Notes: generated from the sequence alone by a model not told the origin. Counted from the first letter of the stretch, positions 46,529 through 56,580 are shown. The stretch: DNA of 64,000 nt from Pseudomonas sp. GD03944 (GCF_029839275.1 NZ_JAOCAH010000014.1:62001-126000), one strand, 5' to 3'. A program made the numbers and translations.

Positions 46529-46984
46529 CTAGGGTTGTTTCCAGCGATCAGCGGCCTGCTGGTCGCTGCAGCGCCCTTCGACCCAGCGTGGCCCTTCGCT
46601 GGTGTCTTCCTTCTTCCAGAACGGCGCCCGGGTCTTCAGGTAGTCCATGACGAACGCGCAGGCGTCGAAGGCGGCCTGGCGGTGAGCACTGGCGGTGCCG
46701 ACGAAGACGATCGGCTCGCCCGGCTCCAGGCGGCCAACGCGGTGAATGACTTCGATCGACAGCAGCGGCCAGCGCTGTTCGGCCTCCGCGGCGATCTTGA
46801 CCAGGGCCTTCTCGGTCATGCCGGGAAAGTGTTCGAGGAACATCCCGCCCACGTCTCGCCCGTCGTTGAAATCCCGCACGTAGCCGATGAAGCTGACCAC
46901 CGCGCCCACGCCCACGTTCTGCGCATGGACGGCGTTGGTTTCCACGCCCGGATCGAAGGCCTCGGCCTGCACGCGAATGGCCAT
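46529..46984 (-). CDS. moaE: Molybdopterin synthase catalytic subunit MoaE
   Basis: A 151-residue large subunit that converts cyclic pyranopterin monophosphate to molybdopterin with sulfur carried by MoaD. Motifs: VVSFIGYVRDFNDG, LEHFPGMTEKAL, VIHRVGRLEPGEPIVFVGTA and the active-site PFWKKE. Two bases after moaD. Last gene of moaCDE. Confidence 0.93.
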   Translation of the reverse strand: MAIRVQAEAFDPGVETNAVHAQNVGVGAVVSFIGYVRDFNDGRDVGGMFLEHFPGMTEKALVKIAAEAEQRWPLLSIEVIHRVGRLEPGEPIVFVGTASAHRQAAFDACAFVMDYLKTRAPFWKKEDTSEGPRWVEGRCSDQQAADRWKQP

Positions 46985-46986
46985 GT

Positions 46987-47235
46987 TCAGCCCCCGGTGA
47001 CCGTGGGGAAGAAGGCGACTTCATCGCCTGCGGCCAGCGGCTCGTCCAGGCTGCACAGCTCCTGGTTGCGGGCGCACATCAGGTTCTGTTCGGCCAGCAC
47101 TTCCCACACCCCGCCACGAGCCAGCAGGTGCTGGCGCAGGGCATCGAGGGTGGCAAAGGACTGGCTGTCGCTGATCTGTTCGCCATCCAGGCCCAGGGCC
47201 TCGCGGTAACGGGCGAAATACTGCACGCGAATCAT
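46987..47235 (-). CDS. moaD: Molybdopterin synthase sulfur carrier MoaD
   Basis: An 82-residue ubiquitin-like protein ending in TVTGG, the C-terminal Gly-Gly that is thiocarboxylated. [15 protein letters not shown] is the typical N-terminus; the longer upstream frame is a shadow of moaC. Overlaps moaC by four bases (ATGA). Confidence 0.92.
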   Translation of the reverse strand: MIRVQYFARYREALGLDGEQISDSQSFATLDALRQHLLARGGVWEVLAEQNLMCARNQELCSLDEPLAAGDEVAFFPTVTGG

Positions 47236-47708
47236 GCCTGCTCCTCCGCCACGAAGTGGCCGCTCTTGCCGCCGAGCTTCTCCAGAAGCCGCACACCCTC
47301 GATGGTCATGCCCCGGTCCACGGCCTTGCACATGTCATAGATGGTCAGGGCGGCGACGCTGGCGGCGGTCAGCGCTTCCATTTCCACGCCGGTCTGCCCG
47401 GTCAGCTTGCAGCGGGCCTGGATGCGCACGGCGTCGGTGCCCTCGGCCACCAGTTCGACCTTGACGCTGGTGAGCATCAGCGGGTGGCACAGCGGGATCA
47501 GGTCGGAGGTTTTCTTGGCCGCCTGGATGCCGGCGATGCGCGCCACGGCGAAGACATCACCCTTGGGGTGTTCACCCTCGACGATCATGCTCAGGGTCTG
47601 CGGGCGCATGCGCACGCGCGCTTCGGCGGTCGCCTCACGGACGGTCAGCGCTTTGTCGCTGACATCGACCATGTTGGCGCGGCCTTGGGAATCGAGATGG
47701 GTCAACAC
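47232..47708 (-). CDS. moaC: Cyclic pyranopterin monophosphate synthase MoaC
   Basis: A 158-residue enzyme for the second half of cyclic pyranopterin formation. Diagnostic segments: [56 protein letters not shown] and [12 protein letters not shown]. Starts with GTG, with GGAG nine bases upstream. First gene of moaCDE; moaB is not present here. Confidence 0.93.
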   Translation of the reverse strand: MLTHLDSQGRANMVDVSDKALTVREATAEARVRMRPQTLSMIVEGEHPKGDVFAVARIAGIQAAKKTSDLIPLCHPLMLTSVKVELVAEGTDAVRIQARCKLTGQTGVEMEALTAASVAALTIYDMCKAVDRGMTIEGVRLLEKLGGKSGHFVAEEQA

Positions 47709-47832
47709 AGGGTCTGCTCCGGACGGATATCGGGTCGATTGTAAACCCGGCAGTCAGGTTCCGGCACCTGCAATCGGCCACGCCCTTCACGCAGGCGGCC
47801 TGCGCCTGCGGAAAGGAACGACCGGAGGGACG

Positions 47833-49224
47833 TTACATGTGGGTTTCCGCGTACTCCGCGAGAATCGAGCGCGGCACCCCTTGCAGGGTGATGTGCACGC
47901 CGTGGGGGAAGTCCTTGAAGCGCTCGGTGAGGTAGGTCAGGCCCGAACTGGGGGCCGACAGGTAGGGGGTATCGATCTGCGCCAGGTTACCCAGGCACAC
48001 CACCTTGGAGCCGGTGCCGGCGCGGGTGATGATGGTTTTCATCTGGTGCGGCGTGAGGTTCTGGCATTCGTCGATGAGGATCAGGCTCTGCTGGAAGCTG
48101 CGGCCGCGGATGTAGTTCAGCGATTTGAACTGCAACGGCACCTTCTGCAGGATGTAGTCGACGCTGCCGTGGGTGTTTTCATCGTCCATGTGCAACGCTT
48201 CGAGGTTGTCGGTGATCGCGCCAAGCCAGGGCTCCATCTTCTCCGCCTCGGTGCCGGGCAGGAAGCCGATTTCCTGGTCCAGCCCCTGCACGCTGCGGGT
48301 GGCGATGATGCGCCGGTAGCGTTTGCTGACCATGGTCTGCTCGATGGCCGCTGCCAGCGCCAGGATGGTCTTGCCCGAGCCCGCCGCGCCCGACAGGTTG
48401 ACCAGGTGGATGTCCGGGTCCATCAGGGCGAACAGCGCCAGCGCCTGGTAGATGTCCCGTGGGCGCAGGCCCCAGGCTTCCTGGTGCAGGAGCGGTTCCT
48501 GGTGCAGGTCGAGGATCAGCATCTCGCCGTCCTTGATGCCCTTGATCCAGCCGACGAAGCCCTGCTCGTCGATGATGAACTCGTTGACGTGCACCGCCGG
48601 CAGGTTGTCGGTCAGTTGCACGCGGTGCCAGGTGCGACCGTGGTCCTGGCGGGTCTCGACCTTGCTCACGCGGTCCCAGAAGGAGCCGCCCATGTTGTGG
48701 TAGCCCTGGGACAGCAGGGACACGTCGTCGACCAGCTGGTCGGTGTGGTAATCCTCCGATTCGATGCCGCAGGCCCGCGCCTTCAGGCGCATGTTGATGT
48801 CCTTGGTCACCAGCACCACGTCCAGCCCCGGACGGCGCGATTTCAGCTCCACCAGCTGGTTGATGATCTTGTTGTCGTTGAGGTCTTCCGGCAGCCAGGT
48901 GATCGGGGCTGCGCTCTTGCTCATGAGGATCGAGAGAAACCCGCAGGGCCCGCTTTTCTCCCGCTGGATCGGTACGCCGTGCTCCACGTCTTCCGGTGAT
49001 GCGCCCCCGAGGATCTTGTCGATCAGACGAATGGCCTGGCGGCATTCGGCTGCCACGCCTTGCTTGCCGGTCTTGAGCTTGTCCAGTTCCTCCAGCACCG
49101 TCATCGGGATCGCGACGTGGTGCTCTTCGAAGTTCAACAACGCATTGGGGTCGTGGATCAGGACATTGGTGTCGAGGGCATACAGGGTTGGAGCGGTGGG
49201 CTTGGAGCGTCCGTGGTCATCCAT
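47833..49224 (-). CDS. PIN domain-PhoH ATPase fusion protein (PhoH2 type)
   Basis: A 463-residue protein. Residues about 15-150 are a PIN ribonuclease-like domain (LYALDTNVLIHDPNAL, MTVLEELDKLK, VLVTKDINMRLKA with acidic residues). Residues about 250-455 are a PhoH helicase-like ATPase with Walker A GAAGSGKTILALAAA and Walker B SLILIDECQNLT. Such fusions couple RNA unwinding to cleavage in mycobacteria. It is a single gene here with a 468-base upstream gap. Confidence 0.9.
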   Translation of the reverse strand: MDDHGRSKPTAPTLYALDTNVLIHDPNALLNFEEHHVAIPMTVLEELDKLKTGKQGVAAECRQAIRLIDKILGGASPEDVEHGVPIQREKSGPCGFLSILMSKSAAPITWLPEDLNDNKIINQLVELKSRRPGLDVVLVTKDINMRLKARACGIESEDYHTDQLVDDVSLLSQGYHNMGGSFWDRVSKVETRQDHGRTWHRVQLTDNLPAVHVNEFIIDEQGFVGWIKGIKDGEMLILDLHQEPLLHQEAWGLRPRDIYQALALFALMDPDIHLVNLSGAAGSGKTILALAAAIEQTMVSKRYRRIIATRSVQGLDQEIGFLPGTEAEKMEPWLGAITDNLEALHMDDENTHGSVDYILQKVPLQFKSLNYIRGRSFQQSLILIDECQNLTPHQMKTIITRAGTGSKVVCLGNLAQIDTPYLSAPSSGLTYLTERFKDFPHGVHITLQGVPRSILAEYAETHM

Positions 49225-49692
49225 ACTCGGTCACCTTCTTTTAGGAGCCAGGCGACGGAATGCCAGAGCAGCGCTCCGCCGCGGGGGGCCGCCGTCCTCT
49301 CAGGCGGGGCTGAGAAGGTGCAAGCAAGGTGAGGGCCAATGGCCGCCACCTGTCTGCAGGGTTCGGCGGTCTCAAGGTCTTAGATACTCCAAAAAACATG
49401 ACAGTCGAATGTTTTTTTCATTGCTGGCGGGTTTATTTGTCGCCTCGACGAATAGCGCTTGGCGACCTGCCTGGACCCCGCTAAAGTTCGAAGTCCTACC
49501 GGCCTGTCACATGCCTGAAATACCCCCGTCTCATCCCCTGTTCCCTGCCCTGTAACCGTGCATCTGCTTGTTCGTAGCGCCCACCTGCAGCGCCGCATGG
49601 TGCCCCATTCAAGAGAATCCATCGCCTCGATAGCTGGAGCCCGCCCCACCGCTCGGCCTAGAATCGCGCCCAGACTTTCAGGAGCAGACGTT
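49225..49692. other. 468-base non-coding region upstream of the PhoH2-type gene and yaaA
   Basis: Divergent control region. No credible gene on either strand; a 112-codon minus-strand frame was rejected. An AT-rich patch with a T-run near 49420 could contain promoters. Nothing else specific was seen. Confidence 0.6.
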
Positions 49693-50472
49693 ATGCTGAT
49701 GGTGATTTCCCCGGCCAAGACCCTCGACTACGAGACGCCGCCGGCGACCACGCGCTACACCCAACCCGAACACCTCGACCATGCCCAGGACCTGATCGCC
49801 CAGCTGCGCGACTTCAGCCCGGCGCAGATCGCCGACCTGATGGGCCTGTCCGACAAGCTGGCGGGGCTGAACGCCGCACGCTTCGGCAGCTGGAGCCCGA
49901 CCTTCACCCCGGACAACGCCAAGCAGGCCCTGCTGGCCTTCAAGGGGGATGTCTACACCGGGCTGGATGCCGAATCGTTCGACGAGGCGGATTTCGACTT
50001 CGCCCAGAAGCACCTGCGCATGCTGTCGGGCCTGTATGGCGTGCTGCGCCCGCTGGACCTGATGCAGCCCTACCGCCTGGAGATGGGCACCAAGCTGAGC
50101 AACCCGCGGGGCAAGGACCTGTATGCGTTCTGGGGCGAGCGCATCAGCGGCTGGCTCAACCAGGCGCTGGCGGATCAGGGCGACGACGTGCTGCTGAACC
50201 TCGCCTCCAACGAATACTTCGGTGCGGTAAAGCGCAAGGCGCTCGACGCCCGCATCATCGACACCGAATTCAGGGACCTGAAGAACGGCCAGTACAAGAT
50301 CATCAGCTTCTACGCCAAGAAGGCGCGCGGCCTGATGGCCCGCTACGTGATCAAGGAACGTCTCACCGACCCGCAGGGCCTGAAAGACTTCACTTACCAG
50401 GGCTACCGCTACTCGGCCGAGCAGTCCACGCCCGACAACCTGGTATTCCTGCGCGACACCCCGCAGAACTGA
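49693..50472 (+). CDS. yaaA: Peroxide stress protein YaaA
   Basis: A 259-residue member of the YaaA/DUF328 family, which in E. coli limits free iron and damage under hydrogen peroxide. Family markers: [44 protein letters not shown] and [17 protein letters not shown] at 49693 has GGAG upstream; the longer frame is not supported. It precedes algD as in P. aeruginosa, where the same gene lies beside algD. Confidence 0.92.
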   Translation: MLMVISPAKTLDYETPPATTRYTQPEHLDHAQDLIAQLRDFSPAQIADLMGLSDKLAGLNAARFGSWSPTFTPDNAKQALLAFKGDVYTGLDAESFDEADFDFAQKHLRMLSGLYGVLRPLDLMQPYRLEMGTKLSNPRGKDLYAFWGERISGWLNQALADQGDDVLLNLASNEYFGAVKRKALDARIIDTEFRDLKNGQYKIISFYAKKARGLMARYVIKERLTDPQGLKDFTYQGYRYSAEQSTPDNLVFLRDTPQN

Positions 50473-50596
50473 TTCTCCCTCCCCGTTCGGGTCGCCAACC
50501 AGGCGGCCCGCCACTCATGCACCCCCGTTATACCCCTTTGCACACCCGTTCAAACCTTACTTAAGTTCAGTGGTTCACATCGACAATAAATCGATG

Positions 50597-50624
50597 GAAC
50601 TTTTAGCACTATTTATATATCGCG
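50597..50624 (+). promoter_or_regulatory. Candidate AlgU (sigma-22) promoter of algD
   Basis: GGAACTT (-35, GAACTT at 50597-50602) followed after 17 bases by TCGCG; AlgU consensus is GAACTT-N16/17-TCtGA. The -35 match is exact, the -10 only partial. A second GAACTT at 50859-50864 with CTAGA after 17 bases is the alternative. Confidence 0.5.
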
Positions 50625-50698
50625 TTTCCCCCCGACGAAGGCGATGGCACCGTGCAACTGCCAAAGCCAAACGGCATATTCATACTTTGAAAAAAAGA

Positions 50699-50709
50699 GG
50701 ACGAACGGT
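50699..50709 (-). promoter_or_regulatory. AlgR-binding box
   Basis: Minus-strand ACCGTTCGTCC contains the full AlgR consensus CCGTTCGTC. In P. aeruginosa AlgR binds such boxes upstream of algD to activate transcription. Here it is about 390 bases before algD and downstream of the first GAACTT candidate. Confidence 0.6.
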
Positions 50710-50972
50710 AGGAACTATCAGAAATTCCCCACACTCTTACCCCCCGTAACACATTTCTTCACGCCTTGTTCTGCGTGATATCAAACTGCCCAAGTTATCG
50801 GACTCCGTGCCGTGGGCGAAGTGTTACCCGAATAAAAGTGATCGTTGAACTAGCAGGAGAACTTGCAACACCAGACATGGACTAGACCACACGAGCCAGA
50901 ACCGCTTCGGTTGACAGGCTCGCTGACTTCCCAGGGCATGCAGCACATAAAAAGCCCACTTATGGCACCTCA

Positions 50973-50980
50973 CAGGGATG
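50973..50980 (+). promoter_or_regulatory. Rsm (CsrA-type) binding motif in the algD leader
   Basis: CAGGGATG matches the consensus CANGGAYG at all eight positions. CATGGACT (50875) matches seven of eight and ACGGACG (51079-51085), just ahead of algD, matches the last seven positions. Rsm control of algD mRNA is established in Azotobacter vinelandii. Confidence 0.5.
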
Positions 50981-51002
50981 CCCACTAACACTCATGCCTT
51001 GA

Positions 51003-51034
51003 TTAACCAATTCGTTATCAGCGAATTGAGTTAA
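51003..51034 (+). promoter_or_regulatory. Dyad/hairpin in the algD leader
   Basis: CAATTCG (51008-51014) and CGAATTG (51022-51028) around TTATCAG, extended by TTAAC and GTTAA outside with a one-base bulge: twelve paired positions. It ends 62 bases before the algD start; it could be an operator or an RNA stem. Confidence 0.6.
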
Positions 51035-51096
51035 ACGAACAACTGTGGCCATAACGCCACTACTTATTGCGCAATTATACGGACGAGGTGAATGCG

Positions 51097-52407
51097 ATGC
51101 GAATCAGCATCTTTGGTTTGGGTTACGTAGGCGCAGTCTGTGCCGGATGTTTGTCGGCACGCGGCCATGAAGTGGTTGGCGTTGATATATCCGCAACCAA
51201 GATCGACCTGATCAATAAAGGCAAATCGCCCATTGTCGAACCAGGTCTAGAAGAATTGCTGCAGCTCGGTCTGAGCACCGGTCGCCTGCGCGGAACCACC
51301 GATGTGGCCGCCGCCGTACGCGATACCGATGTGTCGTTCATCTGCGTCGGTACGCCGAGCAAGAAGAACGGTGACCTGGAGCTGGACTACATCGAAGGCG
51401 TGTGCCGCGAGATCGGCATGGCGCTGCGCGACAAGTCCGAACGCCACACCGTCGTCGTGCGCAGCACCGTGCTGCCGGGCACCGCGAAGAACGTGGTGAT
51501 CCCGATCCTGGAAGACTGCTCGGGCAAGAAGGCCGGCGCCGACTTCGGCGTGGCGGTCAACCCGGAATTCCTGCGCGAAAGCACCGCGATCAAGGACTAC
51601 GACTTCCCGCCGATGACCGTCATCGGTGAGCTGGACAAAGCCTCCGGCGACGTGCTGGAAAGCATCTACAGCGAACTCGATGCGCCGATCATCCGCAAGG
51701 ACATCGATGTCGCCGAGATGATCAAGTACACCTGCAACGTCTGGCACGCCGCCAAGGTCACCTTCGCCAACGAAATCGGCAACATCGCCAAGGCGGTGGG
51801 TGTGGACGGTCGCGAAGTGATGGACGTGATCTGCCAGGACCACAAGCTCAACCTCTCCAAGTACTACATGAAGCCCGGCTTCGCCTTCGGCGGTTCCTGC
51901 CTGCCCAAGGACGTGCGCGCCCTCTCCTACCGCGCCAGCTCGCTGGACGTGGAAGCGCCGCTGATCGGCTCGCTGATGCGCAGCAACACCGCCCAGGTGC
52001 AGAAGGCCTTCGACATCATCTCCCGCCACGACACCCGCAAGGTCGCCCTGCTCGGTCTGAGCTTCAAGGCCGGCACCGATGACCTGCGCGAAAGCCCGCT
52101 GGTGGAACTGGCCGAGATGCTGATCGGCAAGGGCTACGACCTGAGCATCTACGACCGCAACGTCGAGTACGCCCGCGTCCATGGCGCCAACAAGGACTAC
52201 ATCGAATCGAAGATTCCCCATGTGTCCTCGCTGCTCAACAGCGACTTCGACGCGGTGATCGACAACGCCGACATCATCGTGCTCGGCAATAACGACGAGC
52301 ACTTCGCACCACTGGCCCAGCGTGCCCCGGAAGGCAAGCAGGTGGTGGACCTGGTCGGCTTCATGCCAACGGCCTCCCGCACGGGCGCCGAAGGCATCTG
52401 CTGGTAA
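51097..52407 (+). CDS. algD: GDP-mannose 6-dehydrogenase AlgD
   Basis: Cytosolic enzyme (436 aa) that oxidises GDP-mannose to GDP-mannuronate with NAD+, the committed step of alginate synthesis. Rossmann segment MRISIFGLGYVGAVCAG at the N-terminus and the active-site FGGSCLPKD with Cys 268, the position known in P. aeruginosa. Length also equals P. aeruginosa AlgD. The ATG at 51097 was preferred over one 30 bases upstream for that reason; GGACGAGG precedes it. First gene of the alginate operon; a hairpin separates it from alg8. Confidence 0.97.
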   Translation: MRISIFGLGYVGAVCAGCLSARGHEVVGVDISATKIDLINKGKSPIVEPGLEELLQLGLSTGRLRGTTDVAAAVRDTDVSFICVGTPSKKNGDLELDYIEGVCREIGMALRDKSERHTVVVRSTVLPGTAKNVVIPILEDCSGKKAGADFGVAVNPEFLRESTAIKDYDFPPMTVIGELDKASGDVLESIYSELDAPIIRKDIDVAEMIKYTCNVWHAAKVTFANEIGNIAKAVGVDGREVMDVICQDHKLNLSKYYMKPGFAFGGSCLPKDVRALSYRASSLDVEAPLIGSLMRSNTAQVQKAFDIISRHDTRKVALLGLSFKAGTDDLRESPLVELAEMLIGKGYDLSIYDRNVEYARVHGANKDYIESKIPHVSSLLNSDFDAVIDNADIIVLGNNDEHFAPLAQRAPEGKQVVDLVGFMPTASRTGAEGICW

Positions 52408-52440
52408 CTCGCCACCCGGCGATTGGCTAGCCAGTTGGAT

Positions 52441-52483
52441 CACATCACGGGCAGGTGGCCCCCCGCTGCCTGCTCGTGATGTG
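52441..52483 (+). other. Long hairpin between algD and alg8
   Basis: CACATCACG (52441-52449) pairs with CGTGATGTG (52475-52483), and the stem continues inward as GCAGG / CCTGC after one G-T pair, about 15 pairs with a 13-base loop. No T-tract follows. It ends 13 bases before alg8. Confidence 0.75.
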
Positions 52484-52496
52484 CCACCGGAAAAAG

Positions 52497-53990
52497 ATGG
52501 ATATGCATATGGACAAGCTGAAGACCGGTCTCAACGAGGCCGCAGGCTGGCTGTTATACCTGTCACTGCTGATGCTGCTTGCACTGGCATTGCCCAGGAG
52601 CGTCTTCGACCCGGAATCGAAGCACTTCCTCCTGCTCATCGGCATCGTCGGCATCTGGCGTTACTCCATGGGTGCCCTGCACTTCGTGCGTGGCACCATC
52701 TTCTTGTACCTGGTGTTCCCCTATTACCGGCGCAAGATCAGAAAACTCGGCAAGGATGCCGACCCCTCTCACGTGTTCCTGCTGGTCACCAGCTTCCGCA
52801 TCGACGCCCTGACCACCGCGATGGTCTACCGCTCGGTGATCCGCGAAGCGGTCGAGTGTGGCTACCCCGCCACCGTGGTCTGCTCCATCGTCGAGCTGTC
52901 CGATGAGCTGCTGATCAAGAACCTCTGGGCCCAGGCCAGCCCGCCCGAACACATCAAGCTCGACTTCGTGCGCATTCCCGGCACCGGCAAGCGCGACGGC
53001 CTGGCCTATGGCTTCCGCGCCATTTCCCGGCAGATGCCCGACAACGACGCGGTGGTCGCGGTGGTCGACGGCGACACCGTGCTCGGCGAGGGCGTGGTGC
53101 GCAAGACCGTGCCGTGGTTCAAGCTGTTCCCCAACGTCGGCGGCCTGACCACCAACGAGTACTGCGAAGTGCGCGGCGGCTACATCATGAGCGAGTGGCA
53201 CAAGCTGCGCTTCGCCCAGCGCCATCTCAACATGTGCTCCATGGCCCTGAGCAAGCGCGTGCTGACCATGACCGGCCGCATGTCGGTGTTCCGTGCCCAG
53301 GTGGTGACCGACCCCGGTTTCATCACCGACGTGGAAAGCGACCACCTGGAACACTGGCGCCTGGGGCGCTTCCAGTTCCTCACCGGCGACGACAAGTCCA
53401 GCTGGTACAGCCTGATGCGCCTGGGCTACGACACCTTCTACGTGCCGGACGCGGCGATCAACACGGTCGAGCACCCGCCGGAGAAGAGCTTCATCAAGGC
53501 CAGCCGCAAGCTGATGTTCCGCTGGTACGGCAACAACCTGCGGCAGAACTCCCGGGCCCTGGGCCTGGGGATGCAGCGCCTGGGTCTGTTCACCAGCGTG
53601 GTGCTGTTCGACCAGCGCGTGTCGATGTGGACCAGCCTGCTGGGCCTGACCGTGGCGATCATCGCCAGCATCAAGTACAGCATGGCGTTCATCCTGATCT
53701 ACCTGCTGTGGATCGGCATCACCCGCCTGATCCTGACCCTGCTGCTGAGCGTCAGCGGCCACCGCATCGGCCCGGCCTACCCGGCCATTCTCTATTACAA
53801 CCAGATCGTCGGCGCGATGGTGAAGATCTACGTGTTCTTCCGCCTCGACCAGCAGTCCTGGACGCGCCAGAACACCAAACTCGACCGGGGCCTGCACAGC
53901 TTCCAGCGCTGGTTCAACACCTGGTCTTCCCGTGCCATGACTTTTACTGCCACCAGCGTATTCATCGCCACGCTCATGGCGTTGGTGTAA
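52497..53990 (+). CDS. alg8: Alginate polymerase catalytic subunit Alg8
   Basis: Inner-membrane family 2 glycosyltransferase (497 aa with this start) that polymerises mannuronate from GDP-mannuronate. N-terminal helices ([15 protein letters not shown]), cytosolic GT domain with [39 protein letters not shown] and [20 protein letters not shown], then C-terminal helices. Start is ambiguous: ATGs at 52497, 52503 and 52509; GGAAAAAG favours 52497. P. aeruginosa Alg8 is 494 residues. Works with Alg44. Confidence 0.95.
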   Translation: MDMHMDKLKTGLNEAAGWLLYLSLLMLLALALPRSVFDPESKHFLLLIGIVGIWRYSMGALHFVRGTIFLYLVFPYYRRKIRKLGKDADPSHVFLLVTSFRIDALTTAMVYRSVIREAVECGYPATVVCSIVELSDELLIKNLWAQASPPEHIKLDFVRIPGTGKRDGLAYGFRAISRQMPDNDAVVAVVDGDTVLGEGVVRKTVPWFKLFPNVGGLTTNEYCEVRGGYIMSEWHKLRFAQRHLNMCSMALSKRVLTMTGRMSVFRAQVVTDPGFITDVESDHLEHWRLGRFQFLTGDDKSSWYSLMRLGYDTFYVPDAAINTVEHPPEKSFIKASRKLMFRWYGNNLRQNSRALGLGMQRLGLFTSVVLFDQRVSMWTSLLGLTVAIIASIKYSMAFILIYLLWIGITRLILTLLLSVSGHRIGPAYPAILYYNQIVGAMVKIYVFFRLDQQSWTRQNTKLDRGLHSFQRWFNTWSSRAMTFTATSVFIATLMALV

Positions 53991-54033
53991 CCGGCACCAC
54001 CCCGGAACCTAACTCGAACAGGAATTTGCAGAT

Positions 54034-55200
54034 ATGAACACAGCCGTGAACGTCAACGTGGTCCATGAATCCGAAGCCCAACGCCAGCACGCCCGCGTGA
54101 AGATTCCGTCGCTGCTGCGCTACCTCGGCAAGAACCGTGAGCGCGTGGAAGTGCGCATCCTCGACCTCTCCGCTGGCGGCTTCAGCTACAGCGGCGAAGG
54201 CCATGCGGCGAAGGTCGGCGACTACCACAAGGGCCGCCTGCAGTTTCAACTGGACAGCCTGGACCTGGGCATCGATGTCGAATTCCAGGTGCGCTCGATC
54301 GACCCGCAGAGCAAGCGCATCGGTTGCCAGTTCCACAACCTCAAGCCACGCGAACAGGCCACCCTGCGCTACCTGATCAGCGCCCACCTGGGCGGCGAAC
54401 TGGTCAGCGTCGGCGACCTGCTCAACACCCTGCAGCGGGAAAACTTCACCAAGCCGCGCAAGAACGGCAACGGCGGCTCCGGCATGGGCCCGCTGGGCCG
54501 CCTGCGCGCCGTGAGCTTCAGCCTGGCGCTGTTCCTGGTCGGCCTAGCGGCCTTCGGCTACATCTTCAAGTCGCTGTACGGCCTGTACTTCGTCACCCAC
54601 GCCGAGTCCGGCCTGGTGAACGTGCCGAGCATGCAGGTCACCATGCCCCGTGAAGGCACCGTGCAGAGCCTGGTCACCCCGGAAGGCAACATCGAGAAAG
54701 GCGCGCCGATCGCCTCCTTCTCCGCCACCATGCTGGAAATGCTCAAGGGCCACCTGAGCGACGAACAGCTGACCCCGGCCAACATCGAAGAGCTGTTCGG
54801 CAAGCAGATGAAGGGCACCCTGACCAGCCCGTGCAACTGCAAGATCGCCCGCCAGCTCGTCGCCGACGGCCAGTTCGCCAGCAAGGGCGACGTGATCTTC
54901 GAACTGGTGCCCCAGGACACCCTGGCCACCGTCACCGCCAGCTTCCCGTACCGCAACTTCGCCCAGGCCCGCCCGGGTACCCGCGTGAGCTTCTGGGTCG
55001 CCGGTGAAGACACCCCGCGCTACGGCAAGATCGTCAGCACCAGCCTGCACCAGGGCGGCCTGTCGTCCGACATCCGTGCCGAAATCCAGCCGGAATCCAC
55101 CCTGCCGAGCACCCTCGCCGGCCAGCCGGTGGAAGTGATCATCGACCGTGGCCCGTCGTTCGACTGGATGATCGACAAGGCCATGGCGGCCGGTTTCTAA
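54034..55200 (+). CDS. alg44: Alginate co-polymerase Alg44 with PilZ c-di-GMP receptor
   Basis: A 388-residue inner-membrane protein. The cytosolic PilZ domain has all c-di-GMP contacts: R17 and R21 in RQHAR, and D44, S46 in DLSAGG, the same positions as in P. aeruginosa. One membrane helix (FSLALFLVGLAAFGYIF, about 170-190) precedes a periplasmic HlyD-like domain that links to the export complex. c-di-GMP binding activates Alg8 polymerisation. Confidence 0.96.
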   Translation: MNTAVNVNVVHESEAQRQHARVKIPSLLRYLGKNRERVEVRILDLSAGGFSYSGEGHAAKVGDYHKGRLQFQLDSLDLGIDVEFQVRSIDPQSKRIGCQFHNLKPREQATLRYLISAHLGGELVSVGDLLNTLQRENFTKPRKNGNGGSGMGPLGRLRAVSFSLALFLVGLAAFGYIFKSLYGLYFVTHAESGLVNVPSMQVTMPREGTVQSLVTPEGNIEKGAPIASFSATMLEMLKGHLSDEQLTPANIEELFGKQMKGTLTSPCNCKIARQLVADGQFASKGDVIFELVPQDTLATVTASFPYRNFAQARPGTRVSFWVAGEDTPRYGKIVSTSLHQGGLSSDIRAEIQPESTLPSTLAGQPVEVIIDRGPSFDWMIDKAMAAGF

Positions 55201-55212
55201 GGAGGACGCCGC

Positions 55213-56580
55213 GTGGTGAACCGACATTCACACCTGTTGCTGCTGACCGCGGCCGTGCTCGCCGGCTGTGCCGGCCTGCCCGACCAGCGCCTGGCCAACG
55301 AAGCGCTGAAGCGCGGTGATACCCAGACCGCCGAGCAGCATTTCCGCCAGCTGGCCGACCTGGGCTACGTCAATGCCCAGATCGGCCTGGCCGACCTGCA
55401 CCTGGCCAATGGCACACCGGAAGACCTGGAGAAGGCCGAGAAGACCTACCGCGCCGCGCTCGACGAATCGCCGCGGGCCCAGGCCCGGCTCGGCAAGCTG
55501 CTGGCGCGCAAGCCCACCAGCAGCGTGGCCGAGCGCCAGGAAGCCGCCCAGTTGCTCAACGATGCATTCACCGCCGGCGAGCCGAGCAGCCTGCTGCCGC
55601 TGGTGATGCTCTACCTGCAATACCCACAGGACTTTCCCGGTATGAACGTACAGCAACGTATTTCAACCTGGCGCCAGCAGGGTCATTCCCAGGCCGAGCT
55701 GGCACAAATCCTCTTCTACCGCACCCAGGGCACCTACGATCAGCACCTGGGCGAGATCGAACGCATCTGCCAGGACCTGATCACCGAGGCCGACGTCTGC
55801 TACGTCGAGCTGGCCACCGTGTACCAGAAGCAAGGCCAGGCCGATAAGCAACAGGCCCTGATCGAGCGCCTGATGGCCGGCTACCGCAACGGCTCCGTGC
55901 CGCCCCAGCGGGTCGACGCCGTGGCCCTGGTGCTGGCCGACTCCGAGCTGGGCAAGCCGGACGAGAGCAAGGCCCAGGAAATGCTCGAAACCATCGCGCC
56001 GAACTACCCGGCCGCCTGGGTCAGCCTCGCCCGCCTGCTCTACGACTACCCGGGCCTGGGTGACCGCGAGACCATGATGACCTACCTGGACAACGGTCGC
56101 GCCGCCGCCCTGCCCCGCGCCGAGCTGCTGCTCGGCCGCCTGTACTACGAAGGCAAGCTGATCCCCCAGGACCCGCAGAAAGCCGAAGAACACCTGCGCA
56201 AGGCCGCCCCCAGCGAGCCCAGCGCCAACTACTTCCTGGGCCAGATCTACCTGCGCGGCTACCTCGGCGACATCTACCCGCAGCAGGCCCTGGACCACCT
56301 GCTCAGCGCCGCCCGGGCCGGCATGATCAACGCCGACATGGCCCTCGCGCAGATGTTCTCCCAGGGCAAGGGTATCCAGCCCGACCTGGCCAGCGCCTAT
56401 GTGTTCAGCCAACTGGCACTGCCCAAGGACACCCCGCAGACCTACGAGCTGGCGCAGGAAATCAATGACCGCCTGCCGCCGACCGAGCGCCTGAAGGCCG
56501 AACGCATGCTGCGCGAAGAACGCCAGTTGCGCGGCAACGCCTGGCAGGACTCCGCCCCGATGCAGGCACAGCTGCCATGA
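55213..56580 (+). CDS. algK: Outer-membrane lipoprotein AlgK
   Basis: A 455-residue lipoprotein with lipobox LAGC (Cys 19) and many Sel1/TPR-like helical repeats, for example [39 protein letters not shown] and [12 protein letters not shown]. It helps AlgE reach the outer membrane and bridges to AlgX and Alg44. Starts with GTG after a strong GGAGG. Slightly shorter than P. aeruginosa AlgK (475 aa). Confidence 0.95.
   Translation: MVNRHSHLLLLTAAVLAGCAGLPDQRLANEALKRGDTQTAEQHFRQLADLGYVNAQIGLADLHLANGTPEDLEKAEKTYRAALDESPRAQARLGKLLARKPTSSVAERQEAAQLLNDAFTAGEPSSLLPLVMLYLQYPQDFPGMNVQQRISTWRQQGHSQAELAQILFYRTQGTYDQHLGEIERICQDLITEADVCYVELATVYQKQGQADKQQALIERLMAGYRNGSVPPQRVDAVALVLADSELGKPDESKAQEMLETIAPNYPAAWVSLARLLYDYPGLGDRETMMTYLDNGRAAALPRAELLLGRLYYEGKLIPQDPQKAEEHLRKAAPSEPSANYFLGQIYLRGYLGDIYPQQALDHLLSAARAGMINADMALAQMFSQGKGIQPDLASAYVFSQLALPKDTPQTYELAQEINDRLPPTERLKAERMLREERQLRGNAWQDSAPMQAQLP

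Larger units (their letters stand above)
50473..51096. other. algD: algD promoter and leader region
   Basis: The 624 bases between yaaA and algD are far more AT-rich than the flanking genes and contain no credible gene. Elements seen, left to right: AlgU-like promoter (50597), AlgR box (50699), a second GAACTT (50859), Rsm-type motifs (50875, 50973, 51079) and a strong dyad (51003). A long regulated leader is known for algD in P. aeruginosa and Azotobacter. Confidence 0.85.

Noticed and set aside
49380-49718. Minus-strand frame of 112 codons
   Set aside because: Overlaps the start of yaaA, has no ribosome-binding site or recognisable motif, and its composition looks random.
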